Assembly: GCA_013290035.1 (NCBI GenBank)
Contig: JABCYT010000058.1
Span: forward strand, 1-10,552
Source of the DNA: Alphaproteobacteria bacterium
Lineage (GTDB): Bacteria > Pseudomonadota > Alphaproteobacteria > Reyranellales > Reyranellaceae
Reading direction: 5' to 3'
DNA: 10,552 nt
Shown: piece after piece, positions 1-6,099 of the stretch
How positions within the stretch are numbered: the first letter of the stretch is position 1
Layout: the number at the start of each line of letters is the position of its first letter
Notes under the pieces: generated by a model
Database searches by the model: none
The model's input: the letters and a program-made list of their open reading frames with translations, nothing else
Told to the model about the DNA's origin: nothing
Position numbers and translations under genes: made by a program

Positions 1-2
1 AA

Positions 3-65
3 CCGCATGGCCTAGAAAGCGGCGCCAAGCGCGGGAAGGCCGCCTTCTTCAAGGGCGACATCGAC
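3..65 (+). other. In-frame open extension upstream of the ferritin-like gene, possible coding sequence
   Basis: The frame of the ferritin-like gene has no stop between the left edge and its first ATG. From position 18 to the ATG every codon ends in G or C, as expected of coding DNA in this genome. The translation is Lys/Gly/Ala-rich and runs straight into the ferritin-like domain. Either the real start lies outside the window and the protein has an extra N-terminal part, or this is leader sequence with an AAGGGCG ribosome-binding site at 51-57, eight bases before the ATG. A different frame ends in TAG at 13-15 and could be the end of an upstream gene. The edge prevents a decision. Confidence 0.4.
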
Positions 66-1097
66 ATGCTCGCGATCCGCTATCCCAAGATCAAGTCGAC
101 CCAGGACCTGAAGACGGCGCTGCAGAACGCCATTCGCCTGGAGCACGCGACCATTCCGCCGTACCTGACGGCCTGGTGGACCCTCTCGGGAAGCTCAGCC
201 GGCGCCACGGCCGCTCAAGACATTCTGGGTGATATCTGGTTGGACGAGATGCATCACATGCTGGCCGTCTGCAATCTGTTGAACGCCATCGGCGGCACGC
301 CGGTCATCAACCAGCCGGACTTCGTGCCCGCCTATCCCAAGCCGCTGCCCATGACGGTTGGAAGCACGGACGGAGCGGAATTCGACGTGGGGTTGCGGCG
401 CTACTCCAAGGCACTGGTTACCAACACCTTCATGGTGATCGAGGAGCCGGAGACGCCGATCCCGATTCCGGTCGCTCCGAGGATCCGCGCAGCCGAAATC
501 GACGATCACTACCGAACCATCGGCGAGTTCTATATCGCTGTGGGTACCGCCATTCAGGACGGCGGGGAGACGCTCTTCGCCCATCCCGGCTCGCCCCAGG
601 TCAGCCATGGCCAGGTGACGCCGATCACGGACGTGGCGAGCGCATTGGCCGCGATCGATTTGATCCGCCATCAAGGGGAGGGCACTCCCCAGTCGCCAGT
701 GGTCGTTGGCAACACCTTCGCCCACTACTACCGTTTCGAGTCGCTGTCGCGCGGCATGGCCCTGACCATGGATGCGGCCGGCAAGCCACACTTCGATCCA
801 GCCTCGCCAATCGTGGTCGATGACGTGGCTGACGTCATTCAGATGGCGGACAACCCGGGCCAGGTCGACCTCTCCCAGGATCCGGCGGCTCTGCAGAAAG
901 CCCAGGCATTCGATCAGGCGTACAAGCAACTGCTGGACCAGCTGCATGACACCGTGAACGGCCAGCCAGCCCAGCTCGGCGTGGCGCAGGGCACGATGGC
1001 GTCGTTGACCGACCTCGCTACAGACCTGCTGGCGCATCAAATCTCGGCCGGTCCGCAGGCCGGGCAGTTCGCCGGGCCACGCTTCATGCTGCCCTAG
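66..1097 (+). CDS. Ferritin-like domain protein (iminophenyl-pyruvate dimer synthase family)
   Basis: The 343-residue protein (from the ATG) matches the ferritin-like family named after iminophenyl-pyruvate dimer synthase, the domain type found in VioB/RebD pigment enzymes and in many stand-alone bacterial proteins. Visible helix motifs carry likely di-iron ligands: LEHATIPPYL (E26, H27), DEMHHM (E61, H63, H64), GEFY (E154), HQGEG (E205) and HYYRFE (H220, E225). Known relatives act on amino-acid-derived imines in indole-alkaloid synthesis, but most stand-alone members have no assigned reaction, so the substrate is unknown. There is no signal peptide or membrane segment; it should be cytosolic. 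It converges on engB, with 28 bases between the stops and no clear terminator. The start is uncertain because the frame is open to the window edge. Confidence 0.82.
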   Translation: MLAIRYPKIKSTQDLKTALQNAIRLEHATIPPYLTAWWTLSGSSAGATAAQDILGDIWLDEMHHMLAVCNLLNAIGGTPVINQPDFVPAYPKPLPMTVGSTDGAEFDVGLRRYSKALVTNTFMVIEEPETPIPIPVAPRIRAAEIDDHYRTIGEFYIAVGTAIQDGGETLFAHPGSPQVSHGQVTPITDVASALAAIDLIRHQGEGTPQSPVVVGNTFAHYYRFESLSRGMALTMDAAGKPHFDPASPIVVDDVADVIQMADNPGQVDLSQDPAALQKAQAFDQAYKQLLDQLHDTVNGQPAQLGVAQGTMASLTDLATDLLAHQISAGPQAGQFAGPRFMLP

Positions 1098-1125
1098 CTC
1101 CAGTTGCCGGCTTCACTCGCGGCGA

Positions 1126-1806
1126 TCAACCCGATGCAACAGCCGCGATCTCCGCCCGCAGCTCGGCGATGCCGAAGCCGGTCTCGCTGCTGGTTGGCAG
1201 GACCTCGGGATGCGCCGCGCCATGCTTGCGGATGGCAGCTTCGGCGGCGGCGACGGCGCGCGGCACGTCGGCGGCCTTGAGCCGGTCGGTCTTGGTCAGC
1301 ACGAGCTGGTAGGACACGGCGGCCTTGTCGAGGTTCTTCATGGTCTCGTGGTCGGAGTCCTTCACGCCGTGCCGCGAATCGATCAGCAGGCAGACGCGCT
1401 TCAAGGTCGGGCGGCCGCGCAGGTAGGCCGACGCCAGATCCTGCCAGGTCTCCTTCATCGACCTGGAGACCTGGGCGAAGCCGTAGCCCGGCAGGTCGAC
1501 GAGGAAGAGCCGGCCGGCGAGGTCGAAGAAATTGATCTGTCGCGTGGCGCCGGGGCTGGCCGACACCCGCGCGAGCGTGCGCCGGCCGGTGAGAGCATTG
1601 ACCAGGCTCGACTTGCCGACATTGGAACGGCCGGCGAAAGCGACCTCGGGCAGAGCGATGGCCGGCAACGACTCGAAGGAGGCGGCGCCCGCCACGAACT
1701 CGCAGGTGCCGGCGAAGAGCTTGCGCGCCGCCTCGATCTCGCCCGGCGTGCGCCCGCCCGGTTTTTGCCCGCCCGGTTCTTGCCCGTCCGGTTCTTGGTC
1801 GTCCAT
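1126..1806 (-). CDS. engB: Ribosome biogenesis GTP-binding protein EngB (YsxC/YihA)
   Basis: This 226-residue TRAFAC-class GTPase is, by family, needed for late assembly of the 50S ribosomal subunit. All GTPase motifs are present: G1 GRSNVGKSS (59-67), G2 around T88 in PGATRQINFF, G3 DLPG (104-107), G4 TKTD (171-174) and G5 TSSETG (205-210). The ATG at 1806-1804 overlaps the yidC stop by one base (TAATG), so translation is probably coupled. A longer minus-strand frame reaching to 2565 is open, but it runs through yidC and is not the gene. The first 23 residues are unusual: four imperfect copies of a Q-E-P-G-G type pentapeptide precede the conserved domain, which begins near residue 24. Position after yidC is usual for alphaproteobacteria. 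Confidence 0.95.
   Translation of the reverse strand: MDDQEPDGQEPGGQKPGGRTPGEIEAARKLFAGTCEFVAGAASFESLPAIALPEVAFAGRSNVGKSSLVNALTGRRTLARVSASPGATRQINFFDLAGRLFLVDLPGYGFAQVSRSMKETWQDLASAYLRGRPTLKRVCLLIDSRHGVKDSDHETMKNLDKAAVSYQLVLTKTDRLKAADVPRAVAAAEAAIRKHGAAHPEVLPTSSETGFGIAELRAEIAAVASG
1738..1797 (-). repeat. Four 15-bp tandem repeats at the 5' end of engB
   Basis: Read on the minus strand, four consecutive 15-base units (first copy CAAGAACCGGACGGG) encode the pentapeptides QEPDG, QEPGG, QKPGG and RTPGE, residues 4-23 of EngB. Units one to three differ by one or two bases each and the fourth has diverged further. The period is a multiple of three, so gain or loss of units would keep the frame and only lengthen or shorten the tail. 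Confidence 0.85.
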
Positions 1807-3653
1807 TAACCCTTCTTGGACGTGCCCTTGCCGCCCTTCTTGCCGCCGCCGCCACCTCCGCCGTCGGCGGGAGCCGGTGTCGCGGGCAGCACGGCGACCG
1901 CCGGCTTGGCCTTTTTGCCGATCGGCGCGCCATGGCGGCGCATGATCGTGTACTGCTGGGCGATCGACAGGGTGTTGCTCCACGCCCAGTAGATCACCAG
2001 GCCGGCCGCGAACGAGCCCATCATGAAGGTGAACAGGATGGGCAGGAACTGGAACACGCGGGCCTGCACCGGATCGGCCGGCGCCGGGTTCAGCTTCTGC
2101 TGCAGGTACATCGTGACGCCCATGATCAGGGGCCATATGCCGATGTTGAAGAAGTGCAGGAACGGCGGCACGTCCCAGTGCAATAGGCCGAAGCCGGTCA
2201 GGATGGTGAGCGGATCGGGCGCACTCAGATCCTTGATCCAGCCGAAGAACGGCTGATGGCGCATCTCGATCGTGGTGTAGAGCACCTTGTAGAGCGCGAA
2301 GAACACCGGGATCTGCACGACGATGGGCAGGCAGCCGGCCGCCGGGTTCACCTTCTCGCGGCGATAGAGCTGCATCATCTCCTGGTTCATGCGCTGGCGG
2401 TCCTCGCCATAGCGCGCCTTGAGCTTTTCCATCTCCGGCTGCAGCGCCTTCATCTTGCTCATCGCCGCATAGGACTTGTTGGCCAGCGGGAAGAACACCG
2501 CCTTGACCAGCACCGTCAGCGCCAGGATCGCCAGGCCGAAATTGCCGATCTGGGCGTACAGCCATTCGAGCAGCCAGAACAACGGCTTGGTGAAGAACCA
2601 GAACCAGCCCCAGTCGATCGTGAGATCGAACTTCTCGATGCCGTACTTCTTCTCGTATTCGTCGATCACGCGCACGATCTTGGCGCCGGCGAACAGGCGA
2701 GAGATGCTGGTCGAGGTGGCGCCCGGCGCGATCGTCATGCCCGGTGATGTATAGTCGATCTGGTACTTGGGATCGGTCTGCGTGCCGGTCTGCTTGATCG
2801 ACGCGGTGACCTGCGACTGCTGCTCGGGCACCAGGGTCGTCATCCAGTACTTGTCGGTGATGCCGAGCCAGCCGCCAGTGGTCTGGAATTTCTGCTGCTT
2901 GTTGTCCTTGAAGTCGGAGTAGCCGAATTCCTTCAGGCTGCCGTTGAAGACGCCGTAGGGGCCTTCATGCAGGATATAGATGCCCTCGGCCTTGGGCAGG
3001 CCGTAGCGCACGACCAGGCTCCAGGGAAACAGCGTCACCGGCTTGTCGGACTTATTCTCGACGCTCTGCTTCACGTCGAACATGAAGTAGTCGTCGATGG
3101 CGATCTCGAGCGCGAAGATCAGGCCCTGGCCATTGTCCCAGGTCAGTCGCACCGGCTTGCCCGGCGCCAGCGTCGGGCTGTCGGCTGTCCACAGCGTGTC
3201 CGGGCCGGGCAGCTTGATCGCGGGGTCCGACGTCGACCAGCCGAACTCGGCGTAGTAGGGACGCTCGCCGCCGACCGGCGACAGCACCGGCACGGGGTCA
3301 CTCTTGGGATCGATGGTCTCGCGATATTTGACCAGCCGCACATCGTCGATGCGCCCGCCTTTCAGCGCGATCGAGCCGATCAGTTCGGGCGTATCGAAGG
3401 TGACGCGCGGCGAGCCCACCAGCGCCTCCTTGCGACTGAGGATTTGCGGCGGCGCCGCTTCGGCCGCCGGCGCGCCGGGCGCCCCCGGCGCCGTCGATTG
3501 GCCAGCCGGCACCTGCGGCGTTCCCGGCGTCGCGGACTGACTCGTCGTCTGCGGCGGCGGGACCGGCGGCTTGGTCGGCTGGAAGAAATGCTGCCAGCCG
3601 ACGATGATCAGCACCGAGAGCACGATAGCGACGATGAAATTCTTCTGGTCCAT
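1806..3653 (-). CDS. yidC: Membrane protein insertase YidC
   Basis: This 615-residue insertase places and folds inner-membrane proteins, alone or with SecYEG. Order: first membrane segment at 5-22, a Pro/Ala/Gly-rich linker (about 25-70), the periplasmic beta-sandwich P1 domain (about 80-340), then the conserved 60KD_IMP core (about 350-575) with helices near 370-390, 438-460, 500-517 and 535-557. In the core, K384 of LVKAVFFPL occupies the place of E. coli R366 in the hydrophilic groove, and the cytoplasmic hairpin KMKALQPEMEKLKARYG follows. The C-terminus is a Gly-run plus Lys-rich tail, likely to touch the ribosome. The ATG at 3653 was chosen because the family starts MDQKN; an upstream GTG (3758) would overlap yidD. 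yidD ends 22 bases upstream; engB overlaps its stop by one base. Confidence 0.97.
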   Translation of the reverse strand: MDQKNFIVAIVLSVLIIVGWQHFFQPTKPPVPPPQTTSQSATPGTPQVPAGQSTAPGAPGAPAAEAAPPQILSRKEALVGSPRVTFDTPELIGSIALKGGRIDDVRLVKYRETIDPKSDPVPVLSPVGGERPYYAEFGWSTSDPAIKLPGPDTLWTADSPTLAPGKPVRLTWDNGQGLIFALEIAIDDYFMFDVKQSVENKSDKPVTLFPWSLVVRYGLPKAEGIYILHEGPYGVFNGSLKEFGYSDFKDNKQQKFQTTGGWLGITDKYWMTTLVPEQQSQVTASIKQTGTQTDPKYQIDYTSPGMTIAPGATSTSISRLFAGAKIVRVIDEYEKKYGIEKFDLTIDWGWFWFFTKPLFWLLEWLYAQIGNFGLAILALTVLVKAVFFPLANKSYAAMSKMKALQPEMEKLKARYGEDRQRMNQEMMQLYRREKVNPAAGCLPIVVQIPVFFALYKVLYTTIEMRHQPFFGWIKDLSAPDPLTILTGFGLLHWDVPPFLHFFNIGIWPLIMGVTMYLQQKLNPAPADPVQARVFQFLPILFTFMMGSFAAGLVIYWAWSNTLSIAQQYTIMRRHGAPIGKKAKPAVAVLPATPAPADGGGGGGGKKGGKGTSKKG

Positions 3654-3675
3654 TTCGGGCGAACTCTGCGGCGCC

Positions 3676-3966
3676 TCAGGCGCGCTCGGCGGGGTGACAG
3701 GAAAGCGGCTGGCGGCGGGCGTTGTCTGCGGCGGGCACGGGATCGTAGCCGCGCCCACCCCACGGACCGCAGCGGCACAGGCGATGGGCCGCCAGCCAGC
3801 TGCCCTTCAGCGCGCCGTGACGCAACACCGCCTCGGCGGCGTAGGCCGAGCACGAGGGTTCGTAGCGGCAGGCGCCGACGAAGAAATAGGCAAGCGTCAG
3901 CTGGTAGGCGCGGATCGCCCCGCGCAAAAACCCGGAAATCAGGGAAGAGACCAGACCAGACATCAT
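3676..3966 (-). CDS. yidD: Membrane protein insertion efficiency factor YidD
   Basis: This 96-residue protein belongs to the small YidD family (usually 70-100 residues), which helps YidC-dependent insertion from the inner face of the membrane. The family signature is clear: an N-terminal amphipathic helix (about 4-30), then CRYEPSCSAYA (33-43), a GALKGSWLAAHRLCRCGPWG block (51-70) and GYDPVP (73-78). Cysteines at 33, 39, 64 and 66 match the conserved set. Two adjacent ATGs (3966 and 3963) are both possible starts and no strong ribosome-binding site is visible. It sits between rnpA (52-base gap) and yidC (22-base gap). The residues after PVP form a short, poorly conserved tail. Confidence 0.94.
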   Translation of the reverse strand: MMSGLVSSLISGFLRGAIRAYQLTLAYFFVGACRYEPSCSAYAAEAVLRHGALKGSWLAAHRLCRCGPWGGRGYDPVPAADNARRQPLSCHPAERA

Positions 3967-4018
3967 GCGGCCCGGAAACTGGCGATTTGCCGGGCCCGGC
4001 GCAAGCGTCTGGGACAGG

Positions 4019-4384
4019 TCATGGCGTCGCGAGGGCGAGCGCTTTTAGCCGTTTCAGGGCCTCGAACAGCTCCAGGCGCAGGGCTGCGAAATCACGGGCG
4101 AGGGCGGCCTGGCGGCCGACCAGCACATAGTCGAGATCGGCCCGGGCCTGGCCCGGGATCACCAGGCGCGCCACTTCGCGCAGCCGGCGGCGCACCCGGT
4201 TGCGGGCGACGGCGTTGCCGACCTTGCGGCTGACGGTGAAACCGACCCGCACGGCCGGCAGGCTGAGCCCCGCCGGCGCGGGGGCCGCCTGGAGCACGAA
4301 GCCGGGCATGGCGCAGCGCCGCCCGGCCTGGACGCGCAGGAAATCTCGACGGTTCGGCAGACGCCCGAGGCGTGCCGCGGCCAA
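4019..4384 (-). CDS. rnpA: Ribonuclease P protein component
   Basis: This is the protein subunit (C5) of RNase P, which binds the catalytic RNA and helps remove 5' leaders from tRNA precursors. From a TTG start it is 121 residues, normal for the family. Signature features are RLGRLPNRRDFLRV (5-18), RVGFTVSRKVGNAVARNRVR (46-65) with the Arg-rich RNR-type helix 61-69, and a C-terminal basic helix. No ATG is available: the choices are TTG at 4384, 19 bases after the rpmH stop, or GTG at 4462, which would overlap the last 59 bases of rpmH and add 26 Ala/Arg-rich residues. TTG is preferred because homology begins there; neither has a good Shine-Dalgarno, which suggests coupling to rpmH translation. 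Confidence 0.92.
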   Translation of the reverse strand: MAAARLGRLPNRRDFLRVQAGRRCAMPGFVLQAAPAPAGLSLPAVRVGFTVSRKVGNAVARNRVRRRLREVARLVIPGQARADLDYVLVGRQAALARDFAALRLELFEALKRLKALALATP

Positions 4385-4403
4385 TTTGGCTAGGCCGCCA
4401 AAA

Positions 4404-4538
4404 TCAAGCCGAAAGCCGCTTGCGGCCCGACCTGCGGCGGCTGGCGATGACCTTGCGGCCACCGACCGTTGCCATCCGGGACCGGAAGCCGTGCCGGCGC
4501 TTGCGCACCAGCTTGCTCGGCTGATAGGTGCGTTTCAT
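4404..4538 (-). CDS. rpmH: 50S ribosomal protein L34
   Basis: A 44-residue, very basic protein, the standard length of L34. It opens [20 protein letters not shown] and ends [11 protein letters not shown], the family signature from end to end. It is a structural protein of the large ribosomal subunit. The ATG at 4538 is preceded at seven bases by a perfect AAGGAG ribosome-binding site (4546-4551). It is the first gene of the minus-strand operon, with a strong promoter and leader hairpin upstream and rnpA 19 bases downstream (TTG start). Confidence 0.97.
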   Translation of the reverse strand: MKRTYQPSKLVRKRRHGFRSRMATVGGRKVIASRRRSGRKRLSA

Positions 4539-4545
4539 TACGCAA

Positions 4546-4551
4546 CTCCTT
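4546..4551 (-). promoter_or_regulatory. Shine-Dalgarno of rpmH
   Basis: On the minus strand this reads AAGGAG, seven bases before the rpmH ATG. It is the best ribosome-binding site on the minus strand of this window and fixes the L34 start. Confidence 0.88.
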
Positions 4552-4562
4552 CAAACACAATA

Positions 4563-4584
4563 CCCCCGCGCAGGGCGGCGGGGG
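4563..4584 (-). promoter_or_regulatory. GC-rich hairpin in the rpmH leader
   Basis: CCCCCGC (4563-4569) and GCGGGGG (4578-4584) form a perfect seven-base-pair stem around an eight-base loop. It lies between the predicted transcription start (about 4596) and the rpmH ribosome-binding site, so it would form in the 5' leader of the operon mRNA. No U-run follows, so it is not a standard terminator. A role in mRNA stability, in limiting access to the ribosome-binding site or in autoregulation is inference. Confidence 0.55.
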
Positions 4585-4602
4585 CGAAATCCGTGGGCGA
4601 GG

Positions 4603-4631
4603 GTAATAAGCGTGGGCGCGCTTTGAGTCAA
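4603..4631 (-). promoter_or_regulatory. Sigma-70-type promoter of the rpmH operon
   Basis: On the minus strand TTGACT (4631-4626) is followed after exactly 17 bases by TATTAC (4608-4603). The -35 matches five of six consensus positions and the -10 four of six. A start about seven bases further on (near 4596) gives a leader of roughly 58 bases to the rpmH ATG. The element lies in the 112-base divergent gap between rpmH and the GST-like gene, with its -35 box only 20 bases from the GST start. Confidence 0.72.
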
Positions 4632-4650
4632 CGAGAGGCTAGGATGGCCC

Positions 4651-5292
4651 ATGTCTCTGGTCCTGCACGGTTATCGCTACAGCGTCTACGTCCGGATTGC
4701 CCGCCTCGTCCTGGCCGAGAAGGGGCTGGCCTACGACCGGGTCGAAGTGAACCCCTTCGCCGCCGACGTTCCGGCGGCCTATCTCGCCCTCCATCCCTTC
4801 GGCCGGGTGCCGACCCTGGTTCACGACGGTTTCGTCCTCTACGAAACCGGCGCCATCAGCCGCTACCTCGACCGCGCCTTCGCCGGCCCCAACCTGCAGC
4901 CGCGCTCGCCCCGCGCCCTGGGTCGCATGGACCAGATCATCGGCGTGGTCGATTCCTACGGTTACTGGCCGCTGGTGCGCCAGGTTTTCTCCCACCGCGT
5001 GTTCCGGCCCGCGGCCGGGCAGCCGGCCGATGCGGCGGAGGTCGGCCGTGGTCTCGCCGGTGCTGCCAAGCTCCTGGCGGCGCTCGAGGCGCTGGCGGCG
5101 CCCGACGCCTTCCTCGTCGGACCCGCCCTGTCGTTGGCCGACCTTCACCTTGGCGCGATGATCGCCTACTTCGCGGCCGCTCCCGAGGGGGCGGCGCTGC
5201 TGGAGAACCATCCGCGACTCGCCGCGTGGTGGCTGCACCTCGGCCGGCGCCCGAGTTTTGCCGCGACGGATCCCGGCCTGCCGAACTCCTAG
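4651..5292 (+). CDS. Glutathione S-transferase family protein
   Basis: This 213-residue cytosolic protein has the two-domain GST layout. The N-terminal thioredoxin-like fold (about 1-78) has the cis-proline segment VPTL (53-56) and the glutathione-contacting ETGAISRYLD block (65-74). The all-helical C-terminal domain (about 88-200) has the LSLADLHLGAM folding motif with N-cap S161 and D164. The substrate cannot be told. There is no Cys in the active-site region; Y10/S11 are candidate catalytic residues. Known members conjugate or reduce electrophiles with glutathione. AGGA at 4641-4644 lies six bases before the ATG. An ATG at 4644 is out of frame. It is divergent from rpmH and 95 bases upstream of the VTT-domain gene, so it may or may not share that transcript. 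Confidence 0.9.
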   Translation: MSLVLHGYRYSVYVRIARLVLAEKGLAYDRVEVNPFAADVPAAYLALHPFGRVPTLVHDGFVLYETGAISRYLDRAFAGPNLQPRSPRALGRMDQIIGVVDSYGYWPLVRQVFSHRVFRPAAGQPADAAEVGRGLAGAAKLLAALEALAAPDAFLVGPALSLADLHLGAMIAYFAAAPEGAALLENHPRLAAWWLHLGRRPSFAATDPGLPNS

Positions 5293-5313
5293 GGCTGTCA
5301 CTGGGCTGTCACT
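5292..5313 (+). repeat. Perfect 11-bp tandem duplication after the GST gene
   Basis: GGGCTGTCACT occurs twice head to tail (5292-5302 and 5303-5313). The first base of copy one is the last base of the GST stop codon. The duplication is non-coding and lies in the 95-base gap before the VTT-domain gene. It could be a replication-slippage product or a direct-repeat binding site; the sequence does not decide. Confidence 0.75.
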
Positions 5314-5387
5314 CGAGCGTGAGCGCATTTGCTTTGAGACCCGAGGGATGAAGGCCAATATCGACGACGAGCCACGCGAAAGATCAC

Positions 5388-6098
5388 ATGACCCTCCCGT
5401 TGTGGCGCCGGCTGATTCCCGTGGCGGTCCTGCTGCTCGGGCTGGCGCTTTTCCTGCTGCTCGACCTCGAGCGCTACTTCTCCTTCGAGATGCTGAGCCG
5501 CCATCACGCGACGCTCACCGCCTGGGTGACGGGTCATGTCGCGCTGGCAGCGTTCCTCTTCGTCGTCGTCTATGCGTTGGTGGTGGCGTTCTCGTTGCCC
5601 ATCGCCGTGATCGTGACGCCGGTCGGCGGGTTCCTGTTCGGCCTGTGGCTGGGGGCGCTGCTGTCTGTGATCGGCGCGACGCTGGGATCGCTGGCCGTAT
5701 TCCTGGCGGCACGTACGGCGTTCTACGATCTCTTTCACGCCCGCGCCGGCGCCGCCCTGGCGCGGCTGGAAGAAGGCTTTCGCCGCGACAGCTTCAGCTA
5801 CCTGCTGTTCCTGCGGCTGGTGCCGGTGTTTCCCTTCTGGCTGGTCAATATCGTGCCGGCGTTGCTCGGCATGACGCTCGGTCCCTATACGTTGGCGACC
5901 TTGATCGGCATCATTCCCGGCGCGGTCGTCTATTCGAGCGTCGGCTCGGGGCTCGGCTCGCTGCTCGACCGCGGGGAAGTGCCCAACCTGGGAATCATCT
6001 TCGAGTGGCGCATCCTGCTGCCCTTGCTCGGTCTCGCGGTCCTGGCACTGGTGCCCGTGCTCTACACCCATCTGCGCGCCCGCAAGACGTCGCCGTGA
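5388..6098 (+). CDS. TVP38/TMEM64 family (VTT/DedA-type) inner-membrane protein
   Basis: This 236-residue protein has the VTT (SNARE-associated Golgi) domain. Membrane segments are visible at about 8-26, 50-72, 75-108 (a re-entrant pair), 138-160, 164-185 and 207-227. The hallmark region VTPVGGFLFGLWLGALLSVI (76-95) is followed by a Gly/Ala stretch ending in R109. The second conserved block is LFLRLVPVFPFWLVNIV (140-156) with R143 and paired prolines, then the GMTLGPYTLATLIGIIPG half-helix (161-178). Relatives are linked to lipid scrambling or flipping and proton-coupled transport; the substrate here is unknown. An in-frame TGA at 5349 makes ATG 5388 the practical start, with a weak ribosome-binding site (GAAAGA). 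The next gene starts one base after its stop, indicating an operon with the flavoprotein. Confidence 0.9.
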   Translation: MTLPLWRRLIPVAVLLLGLALFLLLDLERYFSFEMLSRHHATLTAWVTGHVALAAFLFVVVYALVVAFSLPIAVIVTPVGGFLFGLWLGALLSVIGATLGSLAVFLAARTAFYDLFHARAGAALARLEEGFRRDSFSYLLFLRLVPVFPFWLVNIVPALLGMTLGPYTLATLIGIIPGAVVYSSVGSGLGSLLDRGEVPNLGIIFEWRILLPLLGLAVLALVPVLYTHLRARKTSP

Positions 6099-6099
6099 G

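Noticed and set aside
1126..2565. Reading engB as a 479-residue fusion starting inside yidC
   Set aside because: The N-terminal half is yidC in the wrong frame. EngB homology starts only after the ATG at 1806.
3654..3758. Upstream GTG start adding 35 residues to YidC
   Set aside because: The extension overlaps yidD and is Pro-rich. The family begins MDQKN followed by the first membrane helix.
2967..4130. A 387-codon plus-strand frame opposite yidC, yidD and rnpA
   Set aside because: It crosses three well-supported genes on the other strand and has an Arg-rich composition with no domain.
4200..5351. A 383-codon plus-strand frame across rpmH/rnpA antisense and the GST gene
   Set aside because: It runs through a clear promoter region and out of frame through the GST-like gene; no family resemblance.
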